64,000 nt of DNA from Pelagihabitans pacificus (GTDB lineage Bacteria > Bacteroidota > Bacteroidia > Flavobacteriales > Flavobacteriaceae), in the NCBI RefSeq assembly GCF_009371985.2, contig NZ_VIKU02000001.1, positions 434,001-498,000 of the forward strand. The letters are read 5' to 3'. The notes beneath the pieces were generated by a model. It saw nothing but the letters and a program-made list of their open reading frames with translations, made no database searches and was not told the origin of the DNA. Positions 55,079 to 63,892 of the stretch are shown here, piece by piece. Within the stretch, counting starts at the first letter, position 1; each line of letters opens with the position of its first letter. Both the position numbers and the translations under genes were made by a program.

Positions 55079-56734
55079 TTAGTTGGCTAGATCCATTCTA
55101 ATTTTATCGGAAACATCCTTTACTGCCTCAAATACTGCTTTATAATTTTTTTCCCTAAAAAAATAAACTGCTTTAGCTTCATTGTTCAAACGAGCTTCCG
55201 ATTTACTCATTTGATATACCCGGCCATCAGAATTGATCTTGTGATTACTGGCCTTTGCCATTAGTGCCTTGTATTCCATTAATATTTGCTCTTCTGACCT
55301 CTGCACAACCGTGGCTCGATGCAACTTTTGATTACGGATGTTTCGCAATTTTGTAATAACGGAATCATAAAAGACCCCCGGTTTATAATAAAAGTATTTT
55401 TCAAATAGGAAATACTTGTAAACTGCTGGAATTTCACTTACATTATTTTTTCCATTTAATCCTGATGTCGTAGCCCAAGTATGAGTCACAAGTTCGTTAA
55501 CCAACTTATCAAAATCCATCTTTTGCGCGAGGTAGTAATTAACTAATTCTTCCAGTTGAAACGCAGCAGTAAGACAGTATTCTGTGAAACGCTCTTCATC
55601 AGACATGGTCAACCTAATGCGAGCAGCTTCCATTCTTTTATAGTCAAGCTCAAGTTGGGCTCTAACTCCTTTGTGAGAAATGAAGGAGTAGTCGATGAAA
55701 TTAGAAGAAAATAAGCGAAGGTAGGTTTGTTTATATTTAAGATAAATAGAATCACTTTTTCCCCGAACCATTCCTAAGTATTCAATTTGTCCTTTAAGAC
55801 TACTCCTAAAATCAGGAGGGGTAATTGGTTTGGACCAATGTTTCGCAAATTGCTTTTGAGCAAATTTTTGCCCACCCTTTTGATAATTATGGAAAATGGC
55901 TCTTATCTTTCTGATGAAGTCCCTATTGATGTTAACCTTTTTATTTACTACCAGGCCTGTTACTTCCTGACGTTGCCTCCGATCCTGTATTCGTGTTTTT
56001 GCCTCATTCAGTAGAAAACCTTCATTTTCAATTTGGTAATTCAATTCTTTGATAAACTCATCGTTAAAAATTGCATTGTTTGATGAAAAAGTGATGTCAT
56101 CTGCGTACCTACTATACCGTGCTTTTGAGGTTTTGGCAAGCTGGAACAACTTCCTGTCAAGTCGTTGACAAACAATGTTAGTCAATAATGGAGAGGTCGG
56201 TGCGCCTTGAGGTAGCACCCCGTTATTGCAACACAAGTTGGAAATTAAGAAAGCAACCTTTTCTTTTTTTCCTGTTAGGTTAAAAGGTGGTAGTTCTAGT
56301 ACAGCTTTTACCCTCCTGAACTTTATACTACTAAAAAAGTCTTGTAAGTCAACATTCAATACTTCCTGTTTGCCCGCATGAATGCCCGCATTTGTAACAA
56401 CATTTCTTCCCAAAAGAAACCCATGGGCGGTGTGATGAGGTTTAAATATCAAATGCAAAAGCTGATTAATACACTGCTGAAGCAACTTTAATTGGTAAAC
56501 AGGAGCATTTATTCGCCTCGTGCTTCCGTTTTTTTTTGGGATATCAAAAGTGTAGTATCTCTTTTGAGCGTGAAAAGCGTAGTAGTTAATTGAACCAACT
56601 CTGAATAGCTTTTTTTCTCCTTCAGGAAAGTAAAGCTTGTAAATCTCATTTAGCACTTCAACAAAATCATGAATTCCACTAATAGAATTGAATTGCTTTA
56701 AGATATTTTCGGATTTGATATCTATTGGTTCCAT
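55079..56734 (-). CDS. Retron-type reverse transcriptase with HEPN-like C-terminal extension
   Basis: A 551-aa RT. RT motifs: KKNGSTRRINAP (RT1), LNVDLQDFFSSI (RT3), LPQGAPTSPLLTN (RT4) and SRYADDITFSS with catalytic YADD at 210-213. Retron signatures are present: NAGIH at 115-119 (NAxxH motif) and VTG at 258-260, with a GFLLGRNVVTNAG context. No maturase or endonuclease domain follows, unlike group II introns. Residues ~365-490 are an added helical domain with Arg467-X4-His472 (IRNQKLH), an R-X4-6-H motif typical of HEPN RNases. Upstream lies a candidate msr-msd RNA. Confidence 0.9.
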   Translation of the reverse strand: MEPIDIKSENILKQFNSISGIHDFVEVLNEIYKLYFPEGEKKLFRVGSINYYAFHAQKRYYTFDIPKKNGSTRRINAPVYQLKLLQQCINQLLHLIFKPHHTAHGFLLGRNVVTNAGIHAGKQEVLNVDLQDFFSSIKFRRVKAVLELPPFNLTGKKEKVAFLISNLCCNNGVLPQGAPTSPLLTNIVCQRLDRKLFQLAKTSKARYSRYADDITFSSNNAIFNDEFIKELNYQIENEGFLLNEAKTRIQDRRQRQEVTGLVVNKKVNINRDFIRKIRAIFHNYQKGGQKFAQKQFAKHWSKPITPPDFRSSLKGQIEYLGMVRGKSDSIYLKYKQTYLRLFSSNFIDYSFISHKGVRAQLELDYKRMEAARIRLTMSDEERFTEYCLTAAFQLEELVNYYLAQKMDFDKLVNELVTHTWATTSGLNGKNNVSEIPAVYKYFLFEKYFYYKPGVFYDSVITKLRNIRNQKLHRATVVQRSEEQILMEYKALMAKASNHKINSDGRVYQMSKSEARLNNEAKAVYFFREKNYKAVFEAVKDVSDKIRMDLAN

Positions 56735-56744
56735 AAATAAAAAA

Positions 56745-56976
56745 TGAGCGCCTGTAAATATTCACTCATGAATGCCGAACCGCTTATTGACAAAATATCT
56801 CAATATTTAATGTCGTATCAAATTAGGAGTGTAAATTTCAATTATCAAAATAGCTTTAATATATAAAAATAATTGCCTAAATATTTGATGGTTAACGGCA
56901 AAGGCATCTTGCACTGACTTTATTATAAAGCGTTGCGAAAGCACAACGTAGATTCAATATTCTAAACAGACGCTCA
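56745..56976 (-). ncRNA. Candidate retron msr-msd RNA
   Basis: On the minus strand, upstream of the RT, TGAGCGTCTGT (56976-56966, a1) can pair with ACAGGCGCTCA (56755-56745, a2) as an 11-bp stem with one G-T pair. Between them lie hairpins CGTTGC/GcaCAACG (56948-56931), CTTTA/TAAAG (56930-56918), TTGCC/GGCAA (56901-56873, which competes with CAATTAT/ATAATTG at 56875-56839), and an outer msd-like stem CACTC/GAGTG (56831-56763) enclosing TATTGA/TCAATA (56805-56785). Length, placement 10 bp from the RT ATG and layout fit a retron. A branching G could be at 56962 (TTAG), though the canonical AGC is not seen. Confidence 0.6.
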
Positions 56977-57281
56977 AAGAACTTTATCTTTTGTCAGCAA
57001 TATCGCACAATTTTCACATATCTTCCAAAACTTTATCTTCAATAGTAGCTATGGTAGCTGTACTGATGTTGCAAACAGAATAGATTTATCTTTTAAGCGC
57101 AATATGGGATAAGAATTACAAGCTCTGAGCTATAATGGTTTCTGCTTTAAATCACAATTTTTAATAAAGAGAATGCCGTAATTTGTGTAGGCTGTAAAGA
57201 TATAATTGGTAGATTATCTTAACTTAATTAACTGATAAAGCCTTGTGATAAAGTTGACGAGCAATTTTGATAGTGAACTAC
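56977..57281. other. A+T-rich spacer upstream of the retron RNA
   Basis: No gene is supported. Read on the minus strand, AAGATAAAGTT occurs twice (56990-56980 and 57039-57029) just upstream of the candidate RNA, possibly a regulatory element. A palindrome AGCTC-T-GAGCT lies at 57121-57131. Confidence 0.45.
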
Positions 57282-57458
57282 TTAAATACTAGTTTTTGTA
57301 TCAAGATTTTTTTTAGGTTGAGCCAACACCTTTTTCAAAATAGCCATATCCTCACTCACCTTCTTATCAATAATTTTTGCATAGTGCTGGGTGGTTCTGA
57401 GATTTTTATGTCCGAGCATTTGTCCTACAGTTTCAATAGGCACGCCATTGGTACGATT
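57282..57458 (-). pseudogene. Tyrosine recombinase (integrase) C-terminal remnant
   Basis: A frame reading TNGVPIETVGQMLGHKNLRT, TQHYAKIIDKKVSEDMAILK then KVLAQ to a TAA matches the C-terminal catalytic part of tyrosine recombinases: the His of GH and the nucleophile Tyr of QHYAK are both kept. Upstream of the Thr there is an in-frame TAG, and the cyanophycinase-like gene begins within a few bases. Only about 55 codons remain. It marks the right edge of the island. Confidence 0.8.
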
Positions 57459-57466
57459 CTAAACCG

Positions 57467-58594
57467 CTACAGTTTCCCCAACCGATGGATCACCTCCCCC
57501 AACAACACCGATTTAAGTTTGTCCACCCCGATCACCGCTCCCGCTGCCGACCGCCGAAACCGAAACCATATGGGTCGGTTGGTAGCGTAAAAGACATCCT
57601 TTTCCAAGGGTACTATCAGATAGGGCTTCCAGCCCCAGCTATTGGTCAATAGTAAGCCGTTATTTTGTTGGGTCAACTGCAACCCAAAATCGTTGGTGCT
57701 GGAGGTATACGCCCCAACGTACTCGGCTAATGGGAGCTCAATGGGTTGTAATCGCTGGTGCGAAATGACCTGGCGTTGGTTCAAATCGTAGCGGTCGCCC
57801 TGCTGCAACAAATAAAAACGTTCCGAATCGGAGGGTAAGGGGACGATTTCATCATTGGAACGTACATAGTCAGTACCATCATAAATGGCCACATAGCTGC
57901 TGCCTACTACCTCCCCTACGCCTTTATGGATAATTAGGGCCGTACCCTCATCAATACCCAGACCCAGATAGTGTCGGTTCTTTTGAAAGAAATCGGTATG
58001 GTCGAACTGTTTGTTTTTTCTGAGAAAGTGGTTCATGATCACCGTATTTTTTAGGAACTCAAAACCCGGATGCAAACTATCCTTCCCCGTAAAATAGCTG
58101 GCCTGGCAACCGGATCCGGCGGAGACCCCGGCGACCAGTCCCCCACGCTGAAGAATTGCTTCGAGCGCCTCCTGTACTGCGGTGTTTTTGTAGGCATCCA
58201 CGATATGGGCGGTTTTTCCACCCAAAAAGAATACGGCCTTCGTTTCCTCAAGCGGTTGCACAAAAGCGGGTGTATTGGCTACTGCCCTACTTCGGGTATG
58301 CAGCATTTGAACGGAATCGATGCCCAGTTTTCTAAAGCGCTCCCGTACCTTCCGAAAATGGGTGTCCCGCTGAATGGCCTTATCGGAATAGGCCGTGGGA
58401 ATCACCACCAAGGGCCGTTCCGCCGAGCAAAAGCGGTTGATAAATGCCGCCTGCTGTTCCGAGATACCCCCACCCATGAGCATTACATAGCCTTGATCGT
58501 ATTTGGAGGCGATAGTAGGGTCGCTTTCCTGCGACTGGACAGGGCTCCCCGCGAGAAAAAGCCATAGGCCCAATAGAAAGGATTGTGTTTTCAT
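57467..58594 (-). CDS. Exported cyanophycinase-like peptidase (S51 family)
   Basis: A 375-aa protein with a signal peptide (MKTQSFLLGLWLFLAG, cleavage near SQESD). Residues ~35-270 fit the S51/cyanophycinase fold: VMLMGGGISEQQAAF, PLVVIPTAYSDKAIQ, AVFFLGGK, the nucleophile elbow VAGVSAGSGCQ (Ser158) and YLGLGIDEGTALI. It likely cleaves beta-aspartyl-type peptides. Its 3' end is intact and stops eight bases before the integrase remnant, so the island boundary falls just after it. Confidence 0.85.
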   Translation of the reverse strand: MKTQSFLLGLWLFLAGSPVQSQESDPTIASKYDQGYVMLMGGGISEQQAAFINRFCSAERPLVVIPTAYSDKAIQRDTHFRKVRERFRKLGIDSVQMLHTRSRAVANTPAFVQPLEETKAVFFLGGKTAHIVDAYKNTAVQEALEAILQRGGLVAGVSAGSGCQASYFTGKDSLHPGFEFLKNTVIMNHFLRKNKQFDHTDFFQKNRHYLGLGIDEGTALIIHKGVGEVVGSSYVAIYDGTDYVRSNDEIVPLPSDSERFYLLQQGDRYDLNQRQVISHQRLQPIELPLAEYVGAYTSSTNDFGLQLTQQNNGLLLTNSWGWKPYLIVPLEKDVFYATNRPIWFRFRRSAAGAVIGVDKLKSVLLGEVIHRLGKL

Positions 58595-58660
58595 GAGCTG
58601 TGGAAGTTACATTTTTTGGTCCAATTCGACCTTTCTTTATGGGGCAAGCCTGGTCTCGGT

Positions 58661-60049
58661 TCATTCCTCAGGGAGTTTACGGTACTTCACATCCACTCCG
58701 GTTTCCGCCTGTGTCATTCTGGAGCCGACCACCGTATCATCGTCACCGAATTCAAAAACATAGGTGACCGTCGGGGCAAAGCCTTTGAGTTCGAACCGGG
58801 TCTTGGAGCGGGGAACCAGCTCCAATTCGAGCGAGCGGTACTTTTTGTACAACCGGCCATCCCTGGCGATCAGTTCATCCGTTTTGCCTTCTACTGTTTC
58901 ATACTTACCGGTGTACCGGGGAAGATTGGTGTCGTTCAGGTCGTAATAGGTGCCTGCCACGATCTGTCGTATCTTTTGAAAGTCGGGATATTCGTAGTCG
59001 GCCCCTTCCAGATTACTGAGGTATACGATGGTGATATGATGCTCCATCTGATGTTCCAGATTGGAATTCCAACCGCCCCAACGCCCACTGTGTTGGGCAA
59101 TACGGCCAAATTCTTCATCGACCTCTATATCCCAACCATAGCTATAAGTCAACCGTTCCCCGGAGGGTTCGGGGTAGAAAATCAGTGCCTTTTCGGCCTT
59201 GGTAAAAAAATCGCCTTGGGTGTGTTGCGTCCAACGGACCAGGTCTTTCACGGTGCTGTACATGGACCCTTGCCCCAAGAGTCCGGCATTGCTTGCCAAC
59301 AGCTCGCTGGTTTCGGGCGCTTCGTCGGCCGGTAGAATGGCCTGCAGCGAATCGGAATAGACATAGCCCACGGCACTATTTTCAAGCCCCAAGCGGGACC
59401 GTTGCAGCGAAATGATGCCGGTGTCGTCAAGTCCCAGGGGTAGAAAGAGGTGCTTGTTCATCCATTCTTGGAACGATTGTCCGGTGACCGCCTCCATGAT
59501 GGAGGCGAGCAGCACATAATTGGTATTGGAGTAGGCGTATTTCGCCCCCGGTTCAAAGTCTTTAAAACGTTCCTGTTCGGCAAGAAAGGCCACCAAATCC
59601 CGATTGGTCTTGACCTGTTCGGCCGACGGCTGTTCCAAGATAGTCCCTTCACCATACAAACCGCTGATGCCGCTGGTGTGGTTCAGCAATTGGGTTATCG
59701 TCACGTCTTGGTAGGCCTCCAATTCGGGAAGATAGCGCGAAATGGGGTCGGATAGTTCAATTGTTCCATCACGGGCCAGCAACAACATGGCCGAGGCGGT
59801 AAAGGGTTTGGCCACCGAAGCAATCAGGAATTTGGTTTCCAGGTCGATGGGACGGTTGTTTTCCCTGTCTGCCCACCCAACACTTTTGGCGTAAATCGTT
59901 TTTCCATTATGGGCGATGCACAGGGTCCCCGACGATTTCTCCCCGGCCGTCAATTGATTTACGTAGGTATCGAGCAAGGGGAGTTGCTGCGCATTGATGG
60001 AGAGTGTCCATGCCAAGGTCAACAATAGGGAAGGGAGTACCTTCTTCAT
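58661..60049 (-). CDS. Exported beta-lactamase-fold serine hydrolase
   Basis: A 462-aa class C beta-lactamase/DD-peptidase-type hydrolase with a signal peptide (MKKVLPSLLLTLAWTLSINA). The active-site SxxK is SVAK (Ser78, Lys81), and YSN is in KYAYSNTNYVLL. A C-terminal ~110-residue beta domain follows (YTGKYETVEGKTDELIARDG). Substrates are probably esters or peptides; no evidence for antibiotic cleavage. It is one of three such genes in tandem, six bp from the next. Confidence 0.85.
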   Translation of the reverse strand: MKKVLPSLLLTLAWTLSINAQQLPLLDTYVNQLTAGEKSSGTLCIAHNGKTIYAKSVGWADRENNRPIDLETKFLIASVAKPFTASAMLLLARDGTIELSDPISRYLPELEAYQDVTITQLLNHTSGISGLYGEGTILEQPSAEQVKTNRDLVAFLAEQERFKDFEPGAKYAYSNTNYVLLASIMEAVTGQSFQEWMNKHLFLPLGLDDTGIISLQRSRLGLENSAVGYVYSDSLQAILPADEAPETSELLASNAGLLGQGSMYSTVKDLVRWTQHTQGDFFTKAEKALIFYPEPSGERLTYSYGWDIEVDEEFGRIAQHSGRWGGWNSNLEHQMEHHITIVYLSNLEGADYEYPDFQKIRQIVAGTYYDLNDTNLPRYTGKYETVEGKTDELIARDGRLYKKYRSLELELVPRSKTRFELKGFAPTVTYVFEFGDDDTVVGSRMTQAETGVDVKYRKLPEE

Positions 60050-60054
60050 GGTAA

Positions 60055-61416
60055 TTATTCTATTTTTTTACACACAATGGTGTTCTCCCCTTCGATAATC
60101 TCAAGCACCGGGTCGCCCTCCTCCGATTTTGAAAAGGCGATGATGGGGTCGAAATCCTTTAGAAAAAACTCCGTATCCGATTGGGGGTACAACTGAAAAT
60201 TGGGCACGCCCGGCATCTCCATCAAAAGGCTTTGCTCCTTGGCCGAAATGGTCACCTTTCTCCCACTAGGCTGTTCGTACACCCCTTCATAGGTCAGTAA
60301 CAACTCCGCCTCCACGGGCACCGCCTTCGGGATCTCATCCATGGAACCGCTCCGATAGGCACGATGGATGATTTCGGTGCCCTCGCCCCAGACCTCCCGC
60401 ACTACATTGTTGCAAAGCACCAGCCCGGCATCGGAATTGGTCATCACGACGATGCCGCGTTTGCTTTTTGGGAGCAGCACCAGCAAGGTCGCCACCCCAA
60501 TGTCGTTGCCTCCGTGGTGGATGGCATATTCCCCGTTCGGCAGGTTCCGGATCAACCGCCATGCCAATGCTTGGTCCTGATTGTCGTTGATGGCAGTCTG
60601 GGCCGTGACCATTTTCTCAAAGATTTCGGGACGCAGTCCTGCCCCATTTAGGACATAGCGCCCAAAATTTGTCAGATCGTCGACGGTGGTCATGATATCG
60701 TCGGCTGCTTGCCCCTCAAAACTGTAATCGTCCAATACATGCTCCTTTCCCTGGGCGTCATAAAAGCGGCTGAACCGGTCCCAATTTGCCGTTCCGTCCC
60801 AAGAATGGCGTGTGTCGGGCATCGAGGCGGGCTTGAAAAGCAAGGTGTCCGCAAGGGTATCGATCACCGTGCCGTATCGTTTTTCGATGGCTTGCCGGAG
60901 GTACTCCATGCCTTCCCCGGAATAGTTAAAGGTGGTTCCCGGGTCAAAATCAAAGGTCAATTTTCCGGTGGGATGGTTCCAACGCCAGTTGACAAAGCCC
61001 GAACGCTGGCTGAGCACATCCCGGGAGGTGAGCTCTTTATGCCGGGGGTCGTCCTTTACATCCTCGTCCACATGATAGGGATAGAGGGGTGCATCCAAGT
61101 CCCACTGCCCCCGGTCCACCAGCTTCATCACCGTGGTCCCGAAAACGACTTTGGTGATGGAGGCGATATTAAAAAGCAGTTGTTGGTTTGGGGTCGAATC
61201 CCGAGGGCTCAAGACCTTGCTAAAAACGATTTCCCCCTCTTCGATGATGCCGATGCCCGCATGGGGAATATGGAGCTCCTGTTGCCAGTCGATCACCTTT
61301 TTTTCGAGGGATTCAAAGCGCGTTTCGGGGCTGTCGGAAACAGCCATTTTTTTGGGATTCTCGGTACAGGAGCTACACCAGAGTAGCAGGCACACAAGCG
61401 AAATTCTACCGTTCAT
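60055..61416 (-). CDS. Beta-lactamase-fold serine hydrolase, lipoprotein
   Basis: A 453-aa hydrolase starting at MNGRISLVCLLLWC, whose hydrophobic N-terminus and Cys residues (14 and 17) make a lipoprotein signal likely. SxxK is SITK (Ser86, Lys89) in LFNIASITKVV; the YSG form of the Tyr motif is in FNYSGEGMEYL. The upstream part of the longer frame looks non-coding. The ATG overlaps the previous gene's 3' end by 11 bp, showing coupling. Confidence 0.82.
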   Translation of the reverse strand: MNGRISLVCLLLWCSSCTENPKKMAVSDSPETRFESLEKKVIDWQQELHIPHAGIGIIEEGEIVFSKVLSPRDSTPNQQLLFNIASITKVVFGTTVMKLVDRGQWDLDAPLYPYHVDEDVKDDPRHKELTSRDVLSQRSGFVNWRWNHPTGKLTFDFDPGTTFNYSGEGMEYLRQAIEKRYGTVIDTLADTLLFKPASMPDTRHSWDGTANWDRFSRFYDAQGKEHVLDDYSFEGQAADDIMTTVDDLTNFGRYVLNGAGLRPEIFEKMVTAQTAINDNQDQALAWRLIRNLPNGEYAIHHGGNDIGVATLLVLLPKSKRGIVVMTNSDAGLVLCNNVVREVWGEGTEIIHRAYRSGSMDEIPKAVPVEAELLLTYEGVYEQPSGRKVTISAKEQSLLMEMPGVPNFQLYPQSDTEFFLKDFDPIIAFSKSEEGDPVLEIIEGENTIVCKKIE

Positions 61417-62908
61417 AGGATATTGTTTTTGAAAAATAAAGGGGTTCCAGGGTGGGCTCCATTGGAATATGGATGCCTTGAATCGTATCATTTGCATCGG
61501 TATCAATCTCCAAGACGAGCGGCGGCACTGTTTCGGAATCGATTGTGGCTTGCCGCTCCGGTTGCCCTTGAAAGTGTTTTGTGGCGGTGCGCTCCAAAGG
61601 AAACGCCCCGATTGGAAAAACAGCACGGTATCCATTTTCGAGTCTTTTGATAGTGATGGTCCCATACCCCTTGTTCGTATAGGAACCGGAAATATCCAGT
61701 GGTGCCCATTTTTGGGGATCGGATAACGCGGTTTCCGGGGAGGCAGCCCCCTCTTTTTCCTCCTTTTCCTTTTGGAAATAGGCGAGCCAGTCGGTCGTGT
61801 CGGCCTTTAAGAAATGATCTGACAGTGTATTGCGTATGAGATAGGGCGCATCGGAATTATTTAAATTGGTGAGGACCACGATGCCCAAGGATTCGGCTGG
61901 AAAAAAGCAGACATTGGCCGAAAAACCGTTGATGTTCCCACCGTGTTCTACCCGGTAATGACCCTTGTAGGCGCTCAGCATCCATCCAAAACCGTAATTG
62001 GAAAAGAAAAGGTCAGGGAACTCCTCGTCAGGCAGGTTCGGGCGCATCACCATCTGCGAGCTGATGGCCTCCTTCACATAGGCCTCCGGCAACACCTGTT
62101 TTCCGTTGAACTTACCATTGTTTAACCAACAGCGTAACCATTGGGCCATATCGCTGGCGGAGCTGCTGATATTTCCTGCCGGGGCCATCCCCCTTAAATC
62201 ATAATACGGCATGGGTGCCCATTTTCCGACCGAGGTCGTTTGGTAACCGATGGCGGTATTGCCGTTAGGGTCTGAAATCATTTCGGCAAGGGATTCCGTC
62301 ATACCCAGGCTTGAAAAAAAATGTTTCTCGATAAGCCGGCTCCAGCTTGCTCCCAATCTTTTTTCGGCCAAATAGCCGAGGAGCATATAGGTAAAATTAT
62401 TGTAGTGGTAGCGCTGTCGAACGGAGGCAAAAGGTTGTAGGTATTGCAATCGCTCCACGAGCCGATCCCTGTCCGTTTCGGGAAACAGGTACCACGACAG
62501 GTCGTGTCTAGGAAGCCCCGTGCGATGACTCATCATATCCCTGATGGTACTATTCCGGTTCATTTCTTCCGTGTTGAATGTCACTTCTTCCAAATAAGCG
62601 CGGGGAGAGCGCTCCAGATCGAGCGAGTCGAGCTCCTGGGCGATACCGACCAGGGCTGCCGTAAAGGCCTTTGTACTAGACCCTATAGGGAAGCGTGTGT
62701 GGGCATCTACCTGTAACTCTTTTTCGATATCCCGATACCCCAAACCCTGACAAAAAAGCAGCGTATCGTTACGTACGATGGCCACTGCGGCCCCCGGGGT
62801 ATCGGTGGCTTCCAAAATGTGACGGATTTTGGTCTTGATAGTCGATCCGGATTGGGAAAAAACCGGCGTAATGCCCCATATCAAGAGGAAAAAGAGTAGT
62901 AAGCGCAT
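61406..62908 (-). CDS. Exported beta-lactamase-fold serine hydrolase
   Basis: A 500-aa hydrolase with a signal peptide (MRLLLFFLLIWGITPVFS). SxxK is SSTK (Ser77, Lys80) in FPIGSSTKAFTA, and YNN in YHYNNFTYML. The C-terminal ~100 residues are a lipocalin-like beta domain (LDISGSYTNKGYGTITIKRL). First gene of the tandem hydrolase series. It starts 12 bp after the AraC-type regulator stop on the same strand, so the regulator probably heads the operon. Confidence 0.85.
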   Translation of the reverse strand: MRLLLFFLLIWGITPVFSQSGSTIKTKIRHILEATDTPGAAVAIVRNDTLLFCQGLGYRDIEKELQVDAHTRFPIGSSTKAFTAALVGIAQELDSLDLERSPRAYLEEVTFNTEEMNRNSTIRDMMSHRTGLPRHDLSWYLFPETDRDRLVERLQYLQPFASVRQRYHYNNFTYMLLGYLAEKRLGASWSRLIEKHFFSSLGMTESLAEMISDPNGNTAIGYQTTSVGKWAPMPYYDLRGMAPAGNISSSASDMAQWLRCWLNNGKFNGKQVLPEAYVKEAISSQMVMRPNLPDEEFPDLFFSNYGFGWMLSAYKGHYRVEHGGNINGFSANVCFFPAESLGIVVLTNLNNSDAPYLIRNTLSDHFLKADTTDWLAYFQKEKEEKEGAASPETALSDPQKWAPLDISGSYTNKGYGTITIKRLENGYRAVFPIGAFPLERTATKHFQGQPERQATIDSETVPPLVLEIDTDANDTIQGIHIPMEPTLEPLYFSKTISYER

Positions 62909-62920
62909 GCCAAATGATGT

Positions 62921-63754
62921 TTATTCCGCAAAATTATCGGATAACCATCTTCCATAATTGTAAAAATCGAAAGCTAGCTTTTCACTCTTAAAATAGGTTT
63001 TGGGCGACACCCCTACGATGGCCTTAAATTCCCTGATAAAGTGCGATTGATCAAAATAGCCAAGTTGCAGTCCCAGTTCGGTGAGCGTCTGCACCTGTTT
63101 TTTCTGATAGTTCAAGGCCCGATGGGTACGGGTAATCTTGATCAGTTCCTTGGGCGACACCCCAATGTGGTGCTTGAACAGGTTTCGGACCGTTGTGGTG
63201 GAAACGTTGAGTTTTTGAGCGATGTCATCTACCTTGTTCGCATCGTCCTGGTAAATCATTTTGGTAGCGAACAATACCTTTTGATTGGTTTTCTTGGATA
63301 AAAATTGCCTTTGAAAAAAATCGGAGAAATACGTTGCGAGTAGCTGTTGCGAAGGTTCATTCCGTACTTTTTCAAAGAGGCGATGCAAGGCATCCCTCCC
63401 GAAAACGGACTCCGCATCGATGACCTTGCCCTTGGTGAATTCGTTCAATCCTTCCTTGACGAACAGATTGAAGTAATAGGGTTTAAAACCGACCGAGATT
63501 TCCTTGTAGGCGGCGCTGAGCTTTATTTGGTATGACTTGTCGCTCATGCCAAAAATGGAAAAGCGGGGGATGGTGGTCCATTGCCCCCGTTCCTTGATAT
63601 AGGCATTTCCATCCAATATGACCCCCAACCCGATGACCCCATTGGTGATGGTTTTGTACTCGAGGGCTTTTTCCGAATTCGACATCACATAGCCCAACTC
63701 CACAAAGGGGGCCAAGAAATGCTCTTGATGAAAATGAAGGGTTTTATAGTCCAT
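62921..63754 (-). CDS. AraC-family transcriptional regulator
   Basis: A 277-aa regulator starting at MDYKTLHF, with an N-terminal sensor part and C-terminal double HTH (VDDIAQKLNVSTTTVRNLFK, then LTELGLQLGYFDQSHFIREF). The longer frame begins with GTG and its first ~39 residues show no family resemblance, so the ATG is preferred. It lies 12 bp upstream of three hydrolase genes and probably controls them. Confidence 0.85.
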   Translation of the reverse strand: MDYKTLHFHQEHFLAPFVELGYVMSNSEKALEYKTITNGVIGLGVILDGNAYIKERGQWTTIPRFSIFGMSDKSYQIKLSAAYKEISVGFKPYYFNLFVKEGLNEFTKGKVIDAESVFGRDALHRLFEKVRNEPSQQLLATYFSDFFQRQFLSKKTNQKVLFATKMIYQDDANKVDDIAQKLNVSTTTVRNLFKHHIGVSPKELIKITRTHRALNYQKKQVQTLTELGLQLGYFDQSHFIREFKAIVGVSPKTYFKSEKLAFDFYNYGRWLSDNFAE

Positions 63755-63892
63755 GCGCGTCCCAAAAATACATATTCGCGACGGGCTGATACCTCCAAAG
63801 GGCGTTCCATGCACTTTTTGGGACACTATTTCAAAAAGATGAAAAATCAAGGGCGCACTGAAAACAGTCACCAGGAGCTATTTACGAATGCA

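Noticed and set aside
55079-56734. RT as part of a group II intron
   Set aside because: No maturase or endonuclease domain, no intron-like ends, and the NAxxH and VTG motifs fit retrons.
57267-57590. 107-codon plus-strand frame near the island edge
   Set aside because: Antisense to the integrase remnant and the cyanophycinase-like gene, with no family resemblance.
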